Below, piece by piece: positions 1 to 7,730 of a stretch of 55,741 nt of DNA (the stretch's first letter is position 1; the number at the start of each line of letters is the position of its first letter). A model generated the notes under the pieces. That model saw nothing but the letters and a program-made list of their open reading frames with translations, was not told the origin of the DNA and made no database searches. Made by a program: the position numbers and the translations under genes. This DNA is from an uncultured Muribaculaceae bacterium (GTDB taxonomy: Bacteria > Bacteroidota > Bacteroidia > Bacteroidales > Muribaculaceae), in assembly GCA_910579845.1 (NCBI GenBank), contig CAJTWL010000013.1, positions 1 to 55,741 on the forward strand, given 5' to 3'.

Positions 1-622
1 TGTGCGCCGACCCGGTGAGTCCGGCGATATCTGTGACCGCTTCGATTGCGGCGTTCTCCTCTGCGAATTCCTGCCGGTCCATGATCTTCGGTATTCCCGC
101 TATTATCCTCGAGGGATACAGATTGTCGTATAGCGCCTTGCTTTCACGGAGGAATTCGGGAAAGAAGAGAAGGTTGAACTTAGGTTTCAAGTCAGAGTTA
201 TGAGTGACGAGACGTGCCGCATATTTGAGGTATAGGCTCCGGCAGTAACCAACGGGAATAGTGGATTTTATGACCATCACCGCGTCCGGATTCACACTCA
301 GCACAAGGTCGATTACCTCCTCTATGCAATGAGTGTCGAAGTAGTTCCTGACGGGGTCGTAGTTGGTGGGAGCGGCGATGACGACGAAATCGGCATCGCG
401 GTATGCCTCCGCACCGTCAAGGGTGGCGGTCAGGTCGAGATCCTTTTCCGCGAGATATTTTTCGATATACTCGTCCTGAATAGGGGAGATCCGGTGGTTG
501 ATTTTCTCCACCTTCTCGGGTATCACATCGACAGCCGTGACATGATTGTGTTGGGCGAGAAGTGTGGCTATACTGAACCCTACGTAACCGGTGCCGGCTA
601 CCGCAATGTTATATTTTTTCAT
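1..622 (-). CDS. UDP-glucose/GDP-mannose dehydrogenase family protein, partial (C-terminus outside the window)
   Basis: About 207 codons are visible, starting at the ATG on 620-622 and running off the left edge. The protein begins MKKYNIAVAGTGYVGFS, the Rossmann GxGYVG NAD-binding motif of nucleotide-sugar dehydrogenases, and continues with VVIAAPTNYDP and IKSTIPVGYC, both typical of the UDP-glucose dehydrogenase N-terminal domain. The family oxidises UDP-glucose or a related sugar nucleotide to the uronic acid for polysaccharide synthesis. Its position downstream of upxY fits a capsule or exopolysaccharide locus extending to the left. The exact substrate cannot be told from the N-terminus. 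Confidence 0.9.
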   Translation of the reverse strand, partial: MKKYNIAVAGTGYVGFSIATLLAQHNHVTAVDVIPEKVEKINHRISPIQDEYIEKYLAEKDLDLTATLDGAEAYRDADFVVIAAPTNYDPVRNYFDTHCIEEVIDLVLSVNPDAVMVIKSTIPVGYCRSLYLKYAARLVTHNSDLKPKFNLLFFPEFLRESKALYDNLYPSRIIAGIPKIMDRQEFAEENAAIEAVTDIAGLTGSAH

Positions 623-625
623 TTA

Positions 626-706
626 GGTTCCAGGTTTTAGGCATTAGGGAGGTTAAGGTCTTTAGGGTCTTTAGAGTCTTTAAGGTCCTTAAGGACTCTA
701 AAGACT
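626..706. repeat. Family A intergenic repeat tract (9-bp units)
   Basis: Short degenerate units of the form TTTARRGTC are repeated in tandem (AAGGTCTTTAGGGTCTTTAG and variants), then followed by a complementary stretch (AAGGACTCTAAAGACTC). The tract fills the gap between two genes. Similar tracts recur at eight other gene junctions in the first 17.5 kb. Confidence 0.8.
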
Positions 707-1519
707 CTAATTAATATGCATAATGGATTCTGAATTTCTCGCGCACTGGCTATTGAATCTGAGGGTGAGGAGGAAAGTCTGGCGCTCGTAGTGGTTGAGG
801 TCGGTGCGGGTGACAAGTTCAGACAGGATTCTGTTGTCAAGTTCTACTTGATTCTCATAATCCAGAACATCCGGATAAAGGGCATTGGCGAATCGGCGGA
901 AACTGCAAAGAATGTATGAGCCGAGTGTCGAGAAGTCTTCAACTTTGTTCTGTTCATACCAATTATGTTTCGCCTCATCACTGTTACCGTTGAGGTAGCT
1001 ATCAATGTTTTCCCGCATAATAAATGCGAGACGCCGGTAGTTCTCGTATGTCGTGGTATCGGGGAAATAACCGTATTTATTCAATGTCGTTGTCCAATGT
1101 TCAAGAATGGAGCGGTAGGCGTTAACTCCCTCATTGCCGATCTTTTTCGGATGGTATTTTGCATCTGTGGCTATCATGCCGAATATCTCGCTTTCGTCTA
1201 TATCGCGGTCGCCACGCCGCCATGCATTGAAGAACCGTCTGCGATGTTTTTCTACAAAAGCAGCATCGGGAATTCGATTATACCCGAGCCTGACCAGCAT
1301 GCCATAGCATCCCAGCAGGTCGGCTATGTCCGCTTCCCGGCATGTCTGCAACTTCTTTTCAAGACTGGCGCACAATGTTTTGCATCTGAAAGCTATCTCA
1401 CGTTCCTCATCGGAAGCGAGATGACCGTCAAAGCATAGATTGCCAGCAATCTGTCCGCGCATAATGAGCCAATGGGCGTAGCTGACAATCTCATTTACAT
1501 TTGAAAGATAAGGCAACAT
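707..1519 (-). CDS. Hypothetical protein between upxY and the sugar dehydrogenase
   Basis: A 270-aa soluble protein that I do not recognise. It has no signal peptide or membrane segment and is rich in Arg, Tyr and acidic residues, with a mostly helical look. It is co-directional with upxY (gap about 40 bp) and the dehydrogenase. In Bacteroides the gene after upxY is often upxZ, an inhibitor of other UpxY proteins. This product is longer than usual UpxZ proteins and I see no clear similarity, so that role is only a positional guess. Confidence 0.75.
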   Translation of the reverse strand: MLPYLSNVNEIVSYAHWLIMRGQIAGNLCFDGHLASDEEREIAFRCKTLCASLEKKLQTCREADIADLLGCYGMLVRLGYNRIPDAAFVEKHRRRFFNAWRRGDRDIDESEIFGMIATDAKYHPKKIGNEGVNAYRSILEHWTTTLNKYGYFPDTTTYENYRRLAFIMRENIDSYLNGNSDEAKHNWYEQNKVEDFSTLGSYILCSFRRFANALYPDVLDYENQVELDNRILSELVTRTDLNHYERQTFLLTLRFNSQCARNSESIMHIN

Positions 1520-1559
1520 CTTACGGTCTTTAAAGTCTTGGAGTATGGAGGGTTTTGCA

Positions 1560-2090
1560 TCAGACCGGCTGGATGAATTCGGGCTCCACTTCTACAGCGG
1601 CTGCTATAAGGTTCGGTATCTCTACAATCAGTCGCCGTCTCCTCATCCCTTTGACCGACAGTAGCTTTCCTTCGTAGTTGTCAAGGGTGCCTCCGATGAT
1701 GCGGACTTTTCTGCCGTACATGGATGGTGTGAGTTCACCGGGTTTATAATATATGGGTGTCCGGGTGTTGCTGACAGCGTGGATAAACCGCTGCATATCC
1801 TCCTCGCGTACGGTCATAGGCTCATTCTGTGATTTACCAAGCACGAACCTGTATTGCAACCGGGGATATTTGTCAACAAAAGGATCGAGATCGGCTTTGG
1901 ACTCATGGACGAACAGTAAATCCTGTATCACCGGTACATCCCGTCTCTGCCGGCGTCCTCCTATGGTCATCACCATCTGCGTCATAGGCGTGAAAACCTC
2001 AAGACCGGCTTTCGTCAGGTCGTGTATGGCGAGTACGTTGGAATTTCTGCGCTTTAGGTCGCGCATGACGAACCATTGTTTTTTAGGCAT
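1560..2090 (-). CDS. upxY: UpxY family transcription antiterminator (NusG-like)
   Basis: A 176-aa protein beginning KKQWFVMRDLKRRNSNVLAIHDL, the NusG-type N-terminal domain. A C-terminal KOW-like segment lies near residues 126-160 (GRKVRIIGGTLDNYEG then LIVEIP). UpxY proteins are specialised NusG paralogues that let RNA polymerase read through the long leader and operon of one capsule locus in Bacteroidales. The gene is the first of a leftward polysaccharide operon, lies downstream of a recombinase gene and a candidate invertible promoter, and has a palindrome in its presumed leader. Confidence 0.92.
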   Translation of the reverse strand: MPKKQWFVMRDLKRRNSNVLAIHDLTKAGLEVFTPMTQMVMTIGGRRQRRDVPVIQDLLFVHESKADLDPFVDKYPRLQYRFVLGKSQNEPMTVREEDMQRFIHAVSNTRTPIYYKPGELTPSMYGRKVRIIGGTLDNYEGKLLSVKGMRRRRLIVEIPNLIAAAVEVEPEFIQPV

Positions 2091-2158
2091 CAGGGAGGAT
2101 AAGGTCTTTAAAGTCTTTAGGGTCTTTAAGGTCTTTAAGGACTAAAACCTAAAGCCTA
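2091..2158. repeat. Family A intergenic repeat tract
   Basis: Tandem units AAGGTCTTTAAAGTCTTTAG and variants, ending in AAACCTAAAGCCTAAA. The tract occupies the presumed leader just upstream of upxY. Confidence 0.8.
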
Positions 2159-2182
2159 AAAATTTTGCTTAAGCAAAATTTT
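2159..2182. repeat. Perfect 24-bp palindrome in the upxY leader
   Basis: The self-complementary sequence runs AAAATTTTGCTT then AAGCAAAATTTT with no loop bases. On the leftward strand it is followed by T-rich sequence, so it could act as a weak terminator or pause site in the upxY leader, the sort of place where a UpxY antiterminator would act. That function is inference. Confidence 0.6.
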
Positions 2183-2347
2183 GGACAATTCTTCAAATCC
2201 TGCTTAATCTCAGATGTTGCTGAAAAATAAGCAGTTGTAAATATTTGCCGAAAAGAAAGAGGTTTTTGAATGATTGTAATACCTCTTTGTTTCACCACTG
2301 TTATCGTCAATATATATTTGGTATTTTTCGGTCTATATTTGTCAGTT

Positions 2348-2559
2348 TCTCCCGAAGAAACTTGCATTTGTCGCTACAAAGTTAGTCAATTTAATGGAAA
2401 TAACTGTATTCTAAGCAAGGGAATTTTCATGAGCCATCAGAAAAACGCTCTTTTATGCCATATTTGCCAAACAATTGTTTTGCGAATCAGTCTCTAAAAA
2501 AGGTTTTTCAGCAGTTGGTTACTAACAAATTGAAATGCAGTGTCAGTTTCTTCGGGAGA
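2348..2559. repeat. Candidate invertible segment bounded by 15-bp perfect inverted repeats
   Basis: TCTCCCGAAGAAACT at 2348-2362 is repeated exactly in inverted orientation (AGTTTCTTCGGGAGA) at 2545-2559, enclosing 182 bp. Each copy is itself nearly palindromic: AGTTTCT and AGAAACT arms around a CCCGA core at 2345-2362. This is the architecture of a tyrosine-recombinase core site. The wider copies (2341-2367 and 2542-2568) also share 22 of 27 bases in direct orientation, with the differences clustered in the core. The segment lies between the recombinase gene and upxY and carries a promoter-like box. Confidence 0.6.
2377..2384 (-). promoter_or_regulatory. Bacteroidetes-type -7 box inside the candidate invertible segment
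   Basis: CAAAGTTA on the plus strand reads TAACTTTG on the minus strand, a perfect match to the -7 consensus TAnnTTTG. It points toward upxY, which would be the ON orientation. No clear TTTG -33 element is seen at the usual spacing, so support is partial. Confidence 0.45.
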
Positions 2560-2682
2560 GTCTTGCATGAAAAAAAGACTCACTGGAATATAGACCGGAA
2601 TTTTTTAGCGACTTGGTACAAGTCGCTTTCCCAAACTTCGGGTACATTTATAAAAATAAGTCAATACGAGTTCAATGCAAAA

Positions 2683-3621
2683 TTAGTTTTCATGTTTCAT
2701 TGATAGTTTCTTTATTATGTCGCTGTTGGCTTTGTCCACCGAGGATGTGTCAAGCGACTGAAGATATATAAGTGTGGTGCTTTCCGAGTCATGTCCCATA
2801 GCTTTGCTTATGATAGAGAGTGGCACATTGTTTGCATGTGCGATGCTGGCCCATGTATGACGGGCGACATAGAGTGTCAGCTTCATCTCTAGACCAATCA
2901 TTTTCCCTATTTTCTGTATATTGCGGTTTACACGGTTATATGCGTTTACATATTCAAGTTCCACGTCCTTTCCGCCATCAGTGAGAATAGGCAGGAGATA
3001 CGCAGACTCGTTTTTCCCGAAGCTGTCGATTATCTCCCGTGTCGCCGGTTCTATTTTTATACGCAATTGTTGGCGTGTTTTGCGACGCGAATAGGCTATC
3101 ACACCGTTTGAGACATTGCTCTTCTTGAGAAAGGCTATATCAACAAATGACATTCCACGTGTATAAAAAGCGAACATGAACACATTGCGGGCGAAGTCAA
3201 GCGATGGATATCCGGCAAGATCAAGGTCTCTAATCTTGCGGACAACGGCAAGCGGCACGGCTCTTTTCACCGTCTTGTCAACCCCCATATAAACATGCTT
3301 GAAAGGATTGCGTGGCACTTTATAGTCCTGTTCTATCGCACGATTCACCACCGAACGCAGGTTGCGCATATAGCAGGAGGTGGAGTTACGGCACAATCCG
3401 CGTCTCATAAGAAATTCCTCGTAGCCGAGGATGAAAGTGGAGGAGAGGTCGGACCATTTAACCTCCTTGCCCTCTGTATAGCGCAACAGGCTCTTGAGTG
3501 AGATCTCAAACCGGTTTGCCGTTGACTTTTTGCCTATTGTCTTCATGTCGTTGATAAGCTTTTGGGTGAATGCCACGACTCCCGTTGCTGCTCCCGTGGA
3601 AAAGTTTGATTTTGTTTTCAT
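2683..3621 (-). CDS. Tyrosine recombinase (integrase/invertase type)
   Basis: A phage-integrase-family protein with a SAM-like N-terminal DNA-binding part and a C-terminal catalytic domain. In the numbering of the longest frame (328 aa) the visible catalytic residues are R171 (FYTRGMSFVD), R270 in YVARHTWAS, H293 in MGHDSESTT and Y302 in LIYLQSL. The usual first His of HxxR is Tyr, as is common in Bacteroidetes enzymes. I place the start at the ATG on 3619-3621 (MKTKSNF, 312 aa), because the upstream Met lies inside a perfect inverted repeat. Location beside upxY suggests a DNA invertase controlling the polysaccharide promoter rather than a mobile-element integrase; this is inference. Confidence 0.9.
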   Translation of the reverse strand: MKTKSNFSTGAATGVVAFTQKLINDMKTIGKKSTANRFEISLKSLLRYTEGKEVKWSDLSSTFILGYEEFLMRRGLCRNSTSCYMRNLRSVVNRAIEQDYKVPRNPFKHVYMGVDKTVKRAVPLAVVRKIRDLDLAGYPSLDFARNVFMFAFYTRGMSFVDIAFLKKSNVSNGVIAYSRRKTRQQLRIKIEPATREIIDSFGKNESAYLLPILTDGGKDVELEYVNAYNRVNRNIQKIGKMIGLEMKLTLYVARHTWASIAHANNVPLSIISKAMGHDSESTTLIYLQSLDTSSVDKANSDIIKKLSMKHEN

Positions 3622-3636
3622 AGATGCAATAGTTAA

Positions 3637-3676
3637 TATTATTTGATTAATTTTGTAGAAATTAATCAAATAATAT
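3637..3676. repeat. Perfect 16-bp inverted repeat upstream of the recombinase
   Basis: ATATTATTTGATTAAT (3637-3652) and its exact reverse complement (3661-3676) are separated by 8 bp. The repeat lies 16 bp upstream of the recombinase ATG, so it could be an operator for autoregulation, an mRNA hairpin or a recombination site. Confidence 0.65.
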
Positions 3677-3765
3677 AGGTTTTAGGCATTAGGTATTAGG
3701 GAGATTAAGGTCTTTAGGGAGCTTAGGGTCTCTAAAGCCTAAAATCTAAAACCTAAAGCCTAAAA
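3677..3765. repeat. Family A intergenic repeat tract
   Basis: It contains GGTTTTAGGCATTAGG, AAGGTCTTTAGGG and CTAAAACCTAAAGCCTAAA units and ends directly at the start codon of the next gene. Confidence 0.75.
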
Positions 3766-4539
3766 ATGATTTTATCAAAAAATAAAATAAACCGTTATTC
3801 GGGATTGGGTATCGGCAAGATGCGTTCCAAATCCGGACTTTTTGCAGTCGAGGGTTGGAAAAGTGTATTGGATACACTTGATCTGTATGAATTGGATGCC
3901 ATTATTTATGTTTCAGATTCCGACGTGTTTGACAGGCATCCTGAATTAAGAAGGCAGGAACTATCTGACAAGGTATTTGAAGTAAGTGCATCGGAGATGA
4001 AGAAACTGTCATCTCTGAACACTCCTTCCGATATTATGGCAATATACAGGCTCCCTAATGTTGAAAAGGGGGATCTATCTGTTGATACAGACAAATTATA
4101 TCTGATGCTTGACGGTGTGAGAGATCCGGGCAATATGGGAACGATAGTCAGAACTGCCCATTGGTTCGGGATTACAAAGATTTTTGCCTCTCAAGATTGT
4201 GTTGATATATATAACCCGAAAACCATTCAGTCTACCATGGGCTCGCTCGGTAGAGTCAAGGTGGTGTATTGTGATCTGGAAGAAGTTATATGTAAATATC
4301 CTCAAATGCCTGTTTACGGAACACTGCTTGATGGCGAGAATATATACGAATCCACATTATCCGACTGCGGATTCATTGTTATGGGAAATGAGGGTCAGGG
4401 CATTTCCTTAAGGATGAGGGAACTGATTACTTATAAGTTGCTGATTCCGCCATACGACAAAAATGATCATTCGGAATCGCTCAATGTAGGGATCGCTACG
4501 GGGGTGATACTTGGCTTGTTCCGGAGATCAGGGGGGTAA
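3766..4539 (+). CDS. TrmH/SpoU family RNA 2'-O-methyltransferase
   Basis: A 257-aa protein with the family's layout: an N-terminal substrate-binding domain (about 1-95) and a knotted SpoU methylase domain. The three SpoU motifs are visible: LDGVRDPGNMGTIVRTAHWF (115-134), IVMGNEGQGIS (204-214) and ESLNVGIATGVILG (237-250). It transfers a methyl group from SAM to a ribose in rRNA or tRNA; the target base is not predictable. The start ATG directly abuts a repeat tract that occupies the upstream gap. Confidence 0.92.
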   Translation: MILSKNKINRYSGLGIGKMRSKSGLFAVEGWKSVLDTLDLYELDAIIYVSDSDVFDRHPELRRQELSDKVFEVSASEMKKLSSLNTPSDIMAIYRLPNVEKGDLSVDTDKLYLMLDGVRDPGNMGTIVRTAHWFGITKIFASQDCVDIYNPKTIQSTMGSLGRVKVVYCDLEEVICKYPQMPVYGTLLDGENIYESTLSDCGFIVMGNEGQGISLRMRELITYKLLIPPYDKNDHSESLNVGIATGVILGLFRRSGG

Positions 4540-4605
4540 GGTCTTTAGAGTCTTTAAAGTCATTAGGGTCTTTAAGGACTAAAACCTAAAGCCTAAAGCC
4601 TATAA
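4540..4605. repeat. Family A intergenic repeat tract
   Basis: AAGGTCTTTAGAGTCTTTAA and similar units follow the stop codon of the methyltransferase and end in AAACCTAAAGCCTAAAGCC. It lies between two convergent genes. Confidence 0.8.
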
Positions 4606-4613
4606 TTTCAAAC

Positions 4614-4997
4614 CTATGACAACGGAGGAAGGAATGCATCTCGGATGTGTCTGAGCTCATATTTTTCCGGTGTGCCTGTGATTGTTATTATGTCAAGACG
4701 GTATTCGTATGGATGATCAAGTCCACGAAGATATATGTCGCCTCCTTTGACAATCTTTCTCATTTTCTTTTTGTCTATCGCTTCATCCGGAAGAATATAA
4801 TCACCTTTGCGGGCTTTTACCTCCACAAAGATGATTATACTGTCTTTTTCCGCGATAAGGTCTATCTCAATGGTTTTTCCGACACGCCAGTTGGTTTCGC
4901 GTATGGTATATCCCCTTGTCAGAAGGTAATCATGCGCGATCCGTTCGGCTTCTTTTCCCCATTCCCGGTTGGCATAACCGGACTGTTTTCTATCCAT
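4614..4997 (-). CDS. YraN family protein (UPF0102, nuclease-like fold)
   Basis: A 127-aa protein, the usual family length. It begins with the GKEAERIAHDYLLTRGYTI region and has the core E-I-D-L-I-A ... FVEVKAR signature (about 44-63). This matches the D-ExK active-site layout of restriction-endonuclease-like proteins. The cellular role of YraN is not firmly established. It is co-directional with nadC, about 45 bp away. Confidence 0.9.
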   Translation of the reverse strand: MDRKQSGYANREWGKEAERIAHDYLLTRGYTIRETNWRVGKTIEIDLIAEKDSIIIFVEVKARKGDYILPDEAIDKKKMRKIVKGGDIYLRGLDHPYEYRLDIITITGTPEKYELRHIRDAFLPPLS

Positions 4998-5042
4998 TAT
5001 GAGAGTTAAACAGCTTCTATCGCATCATTTGATGCGGATTTA

Positions 5043-5891
5043 TCAATATGCTTTGAAAGACATGTCAAGTCCTTTGACAGAATGGGTAAGAGCTCCGACA
5101 GATATGAAGTCTACACCGGCTTCTCCATAGGCTCTGAGATTCTCGATTGTGATGCCTCCGGAAGACTCTGTCTCTATGCGTCCGTCAACAAGTTTTACAG
5201 CCTCTTTGGTCAGTTCGGGAGTGAAGTTGTCGAACATGATACGGTCAACGCCTCCATGGTCGAGAACCCTGCGGATGTCGTCAAGACTCCTTACTTCAAC
5301 TTCTACTTTCAGGTTCTTGTTATTGGCTTTACAATAATCGTCGGCACGCTGTATCGCTTTCTCTATGCCGCCTGCAAAATCTATGTGATTGTCTTTAATA
5401 AGAATCATGTCAAACAGACCGATTCTGTGATTTGTGCCTCCTCCGATTTTTACAGCTTCTTTTTCAAGCATCCGCATTCCGGGAGTTGTCTTGCGCGTAT
5501 CAAGCACACGGGTGTGCAATCCTTTGAGCTCATTCTGATAACGACGGGTCATTGTCGCCACTCCGCTCATGCGTTGCATGATATTGAGCATGGTTCGTTC
5601 CGCGATAAGCAGGGCTCTTACAGGTCCCTCTGCTGTGAATGCGATATCTCCCTTTTTTACTTCAGCTCCATCCTTGATGAATACATTGATTTTAATTGAC
5701 GGATCGACTTTATGAAGCACTTTCTCTGCGATCCCGACACCTGCGAGTATGCCGTCTTCCTTGATAATCAGACGGGAACGACCCATGGCGTCGGCAGGAA
5801 TTGTAGATAGGGTGGTATGGTCGCCGTCACCTATGTCTTCGGCAAATGCGAGGTTTAGAAGATCCTCAATCAGTTCATCTCTTGTTTTCAT
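5043..5891 (-). CDS. nadC: Nicotinate-nucleotide pyrophosphorylase (carboxylating)
   Basis: A 282-aa protein of normal length for NadC. It makes nicotinate mononucleotide from quinolinate and PRPP in de novo NAD synthesis. Recognisable stretches are EDIGDGDHTT near the N-terminus, RTMLNIMQRMSGVAT, DTRKTTPGMRMLEKEAV, GGGTNHRIGLFDMILIKDNH and the C-terminal ESSGGI and DFISVGALTHS. No nadA or nadB is in the window. It lies 19 bp from rlmH in the same direction, so the two may be co-transcribed. Confidence 0.96.
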   Translation of the reverse strand: MKTRDELIEDLLNLAFAEDIGDGDHTTLSTIPADAMGRSRLIIKEDGILAGVGIAEKVLHKVDPSIKINVFIKDGAEVKKGDIAFTAEGPVRALLIAERTMLNIMQRMSGVATMTRRYQNELKGLHTRVLDTRKTTPGMRMLEKEAVKIGGGTNHRIGLFDMILIKDNHIDFAGGIEKAIQRADDYCKANNKNLKVEVEVRSLDDIRRVLDHGGVDRIMFDNFTPELTKEAVKLVDGRIETESSGGITIENLRAYGEAGVDFISVGALTHSVKGLDMSFKAY

Positions 5892-5910
5892 ATCAACTAC
5901 TTAATTATTT

Positions 5911-6384
5911 CTATTCATGATGGTATTGTTCTCCCCGCAGGATAGTCATGGCACGATATACCTGTTCAATAAAAAAGAGACGTACCATCTCATGGTTAAA
6001 AGTCATTTTAGACAATGACAGCTGCGAATCGGCTCTGTTATACATCTCCTGAGAGAAGCCGAAAGGACCGCCTACAATAAAGATGATTTTCTTTCTGCCG
6101 GCGAGCATTGCCTTTTCAATAAACCCGGAAAATTCCACAGAGGTGTATTGTCTGCCACGCTCATCCAGAAGCACTACATAATCTCCAGGCTGGATCAAGG
6201 AAAGCATTTTTTCTCCTTCAGCCACTTTTTGCTGTTCCTTGTCGAGTTTAGCTATGTTTTTCAGATCGGGAACGGCTATAATGCTGAATGGAATATAATG
6301 TGAAAGCCGTTTTGTATATTCCGCAATTCCCTCCTGTATGAAGCGGATATTGGTTTTGCCTATTGTGATAAGTTCTATGTTCAT
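5911..6384 (-). CDS. rlmH: 23S rRNA (pseudouridine1915-N3)-methyltransferase RlmH
   Basis: A 157-aa protein of typical length. The SPOUT-fold motifs are clear: VVLLDERGRQYTSVEF, FIVGGPFGFS and the C-terminal LSKMTFNHEMVRLFFIEQVY...GEQYHHE. It methylates pseudouridine 1915 in helix 69 of 23S rRNA in the assembled 70S ribosome. Confidence 0.97.
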   Translation of the reverse strand: MNIELITIGKTNIRFIQEGIAEYTKRLSHYIPFSIIAVPDLKNIAKLDKEQQKVAEGEKMLSLIQPGDYVVLLDERGRQYTSVEFSGFIEKAMLAGRKKIIFIVGGPFGFSQEMYNRADSQLSLSKMTFNHEMVRLFFIEQVYRAMTILRGEQYHHE

Positions 6385-6431
6385 TCTCTACTTTTTTAGA
6401 GTCCTTAGAGTCCTTAGAGTCTTTAAAGTCT
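6385..6431. repeat. Family A intergenic repeat tract
   Basis: TTAGAGTCCTTAGAGTCCTT and TTAGAGTCTTTAAAGTCTTT units fill the short gap between rlmH and the next upstream gene. Confidence 0.75.
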
Positions 6432-7730
6432 TTAATTTCTTGATTTTCTTAATTTCAGAGCAAGGGTTCCCATAATCAGCATCGCCATTACGGAAAGATA
6501 TATCAATGAGATGTTCCGCAATGCTCTGGTTGAATCGAATGCAAAACTCATCGGATCTCCGGATGTTTCCGGAGAAAGAAAATCATCCACGTTTATCGCT
6601 CTGAGTGTGCTTTTCCATTTTATCACGTCGTCTTCGAGGTATACAACGGCCGGATTACCTCTTGCAAGTTCCTTGATCTCGGTGTCGTCTGCCATGTAAA
6701 TGGGATATTCGGGCATTGACAGATCTTCCCATGTCTCGATATCATGATCTGATCCGGACACGATGGCAATCATCCTTATTTTATGTTCCGCAGACCAGTC
6801 ATATAATGAATTTATTCTCCAAGTCTCGGCAATTGATACATTGTCAAGTTCAGGCATCAGCAGAATCAGAGTTTTACGATAATTTACCGAATCGTTATCA
6901 GCTTTGCCTAATACTTCTTCTGTCACATCATTCCCGTTCTGCCATATATGGATGCCATTTTCATCATTCATATCGGTATGACCTGTTGTCTCCTTGCGGT
7001 CAACGAATTCCCATCCGTCCTCTTCATCGGGAATCCGATCGACCGGGAAATCTTTGATGATGTCTCCTTTGCGATATGTGAAAAGATACTCGGGTTCGGC
7101 AATATCTGATGATTCAGGAGCGATAGAGGTCCCCGTTCCGTATTTTCTAAAATCAAGCAGCGGCTGGTAGAGATAGCCTGCAAGTTCGATCGTACCTATA
7201 TAGCCCAATGTCGCTATCAAAGCTATCCATTGTATCGAAGGCGATACCAGAGGAATACACCGCATGTTGAATTTGACAAGCCAGATAATGCCTGCTGTCA
7301 AAGCGACGTTTTTCCAGAAAGTGCCCCAGTTGGATAATGTCACCGCGTCACCGAAGCAACCGCAATCATCGACCGGATCAAAAAGAGCTATCCATAATGT
7401 AAGAGGCAGCATCACGCACATAAATGTTGTGCTGAGAATCGCGCTCCCTTTTCTGAAGCATCCGCAAAAAAGGAATACTCCGAGAATAAATTCGAAGGCG
7501 CATAACAGGAAAGATCCTGCGGTTATCAGATTGGGCGCTATGGATGACAGCCCCATCGCTCCCAGATAATCGGTCATCTTATAGATAGTGCCCCATGGGT
7601 CTATGGCTTTTACGAAGCCGGAGAATATGAATACACCTCCTATCAGAAAGCGCAGACCCCATGTTGTTGTCGAAACTATTAGTGGATGTGCCTTAAGCGA
7701 AACGAATTTTGATAAGTGCAAAGATGGCAT
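6432..7730 (-). CDS. DoxX/MauE-like membrane protein with thioredoxin-like domain (BT_3928 family)
   Basis: A 432-aa protein. The first ~190 residues hold several membrane helices of the DoxX type (FLIGGVFIFSGFVKAIDPWG, LITAGSFLLCAFEFILGVFL), with a Cys-rich loop at DPVDDCGCFGD. A soluble region follows, with a thioredoxin-like pattern without an evident CxxC, then a C-terminal membrane helix (about 408-426). The start overlaps the 3' end of the DUF1599 gene by 38 bp, as expected for a coupled pair. The function is unknown; a redox or quinone-linked role is the usual guess for the DoxX fold. Confidence 0.85.
   Translation of the reverse strand: MPSLHLSKFVSLKAHPLIVSTTTWGLRFLIGGVFIFSGFVKAIDPWGTIYKMTDYLGAMGLSSIAPNLITAGSFLLCAFEFILGVFLFCGCFRKGSAILSTTFMCVMLPLTLWIALFDPVDDCGCFGDAVTLSNWGTFWKNVALTAGIIWLVKFNMRCIPLVSPSIQWIALIATLGYIGTIELAGYLYQPLLDFRKYGTGTSIAPESSDIAEPEYLFTYRKGDIIKDFPVDRIPDEEDGWEFVDRKETTGHTDMNDENGIHIWQNGNDVTEEVLGKADNDSVNYRKTLILLMPELDNVSIAETWRINSLYDWSAEHKIRMIAIVSGSDHDIETWEDLSMPEYPIYMADDTEIKELARGNPAVVYLEDDVIKWKSTLRAINVDDFLSPETSGDPMSFAFDSTRALRNISLIYLSVMAMLIMGTLALKLRKSRN

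Larger units (their letters stand above)
2183..2682. other. Non-coding region between upxY leader and recombinase
   Basis: About 500 bp without a convincing gene, and AT-rich. It holds the candidate invertible segment (2348-2559) and several possible -7 boxes (2377-2384 leftward; TATATTTG at about 2333-2340 rightward; 2678-2685 leftward at the recombinase stop). Short open frames here have no coding character. Confidence 0.7.

Noticed and set aside
626..2158. Tandem 9-bp tracts as a possible CRISPR array
   Set aside because: Units are degenerate, contiguous and only 9 bp, with no unique spacers and no cas genes nearby.
2683..3621. Integrase marking one end of an integrative element
   Set aside because: No tRNA attachment site, mobilisation, replication or conjugation genes are nearby; the position beside upxY fits a local DNA invertase better.
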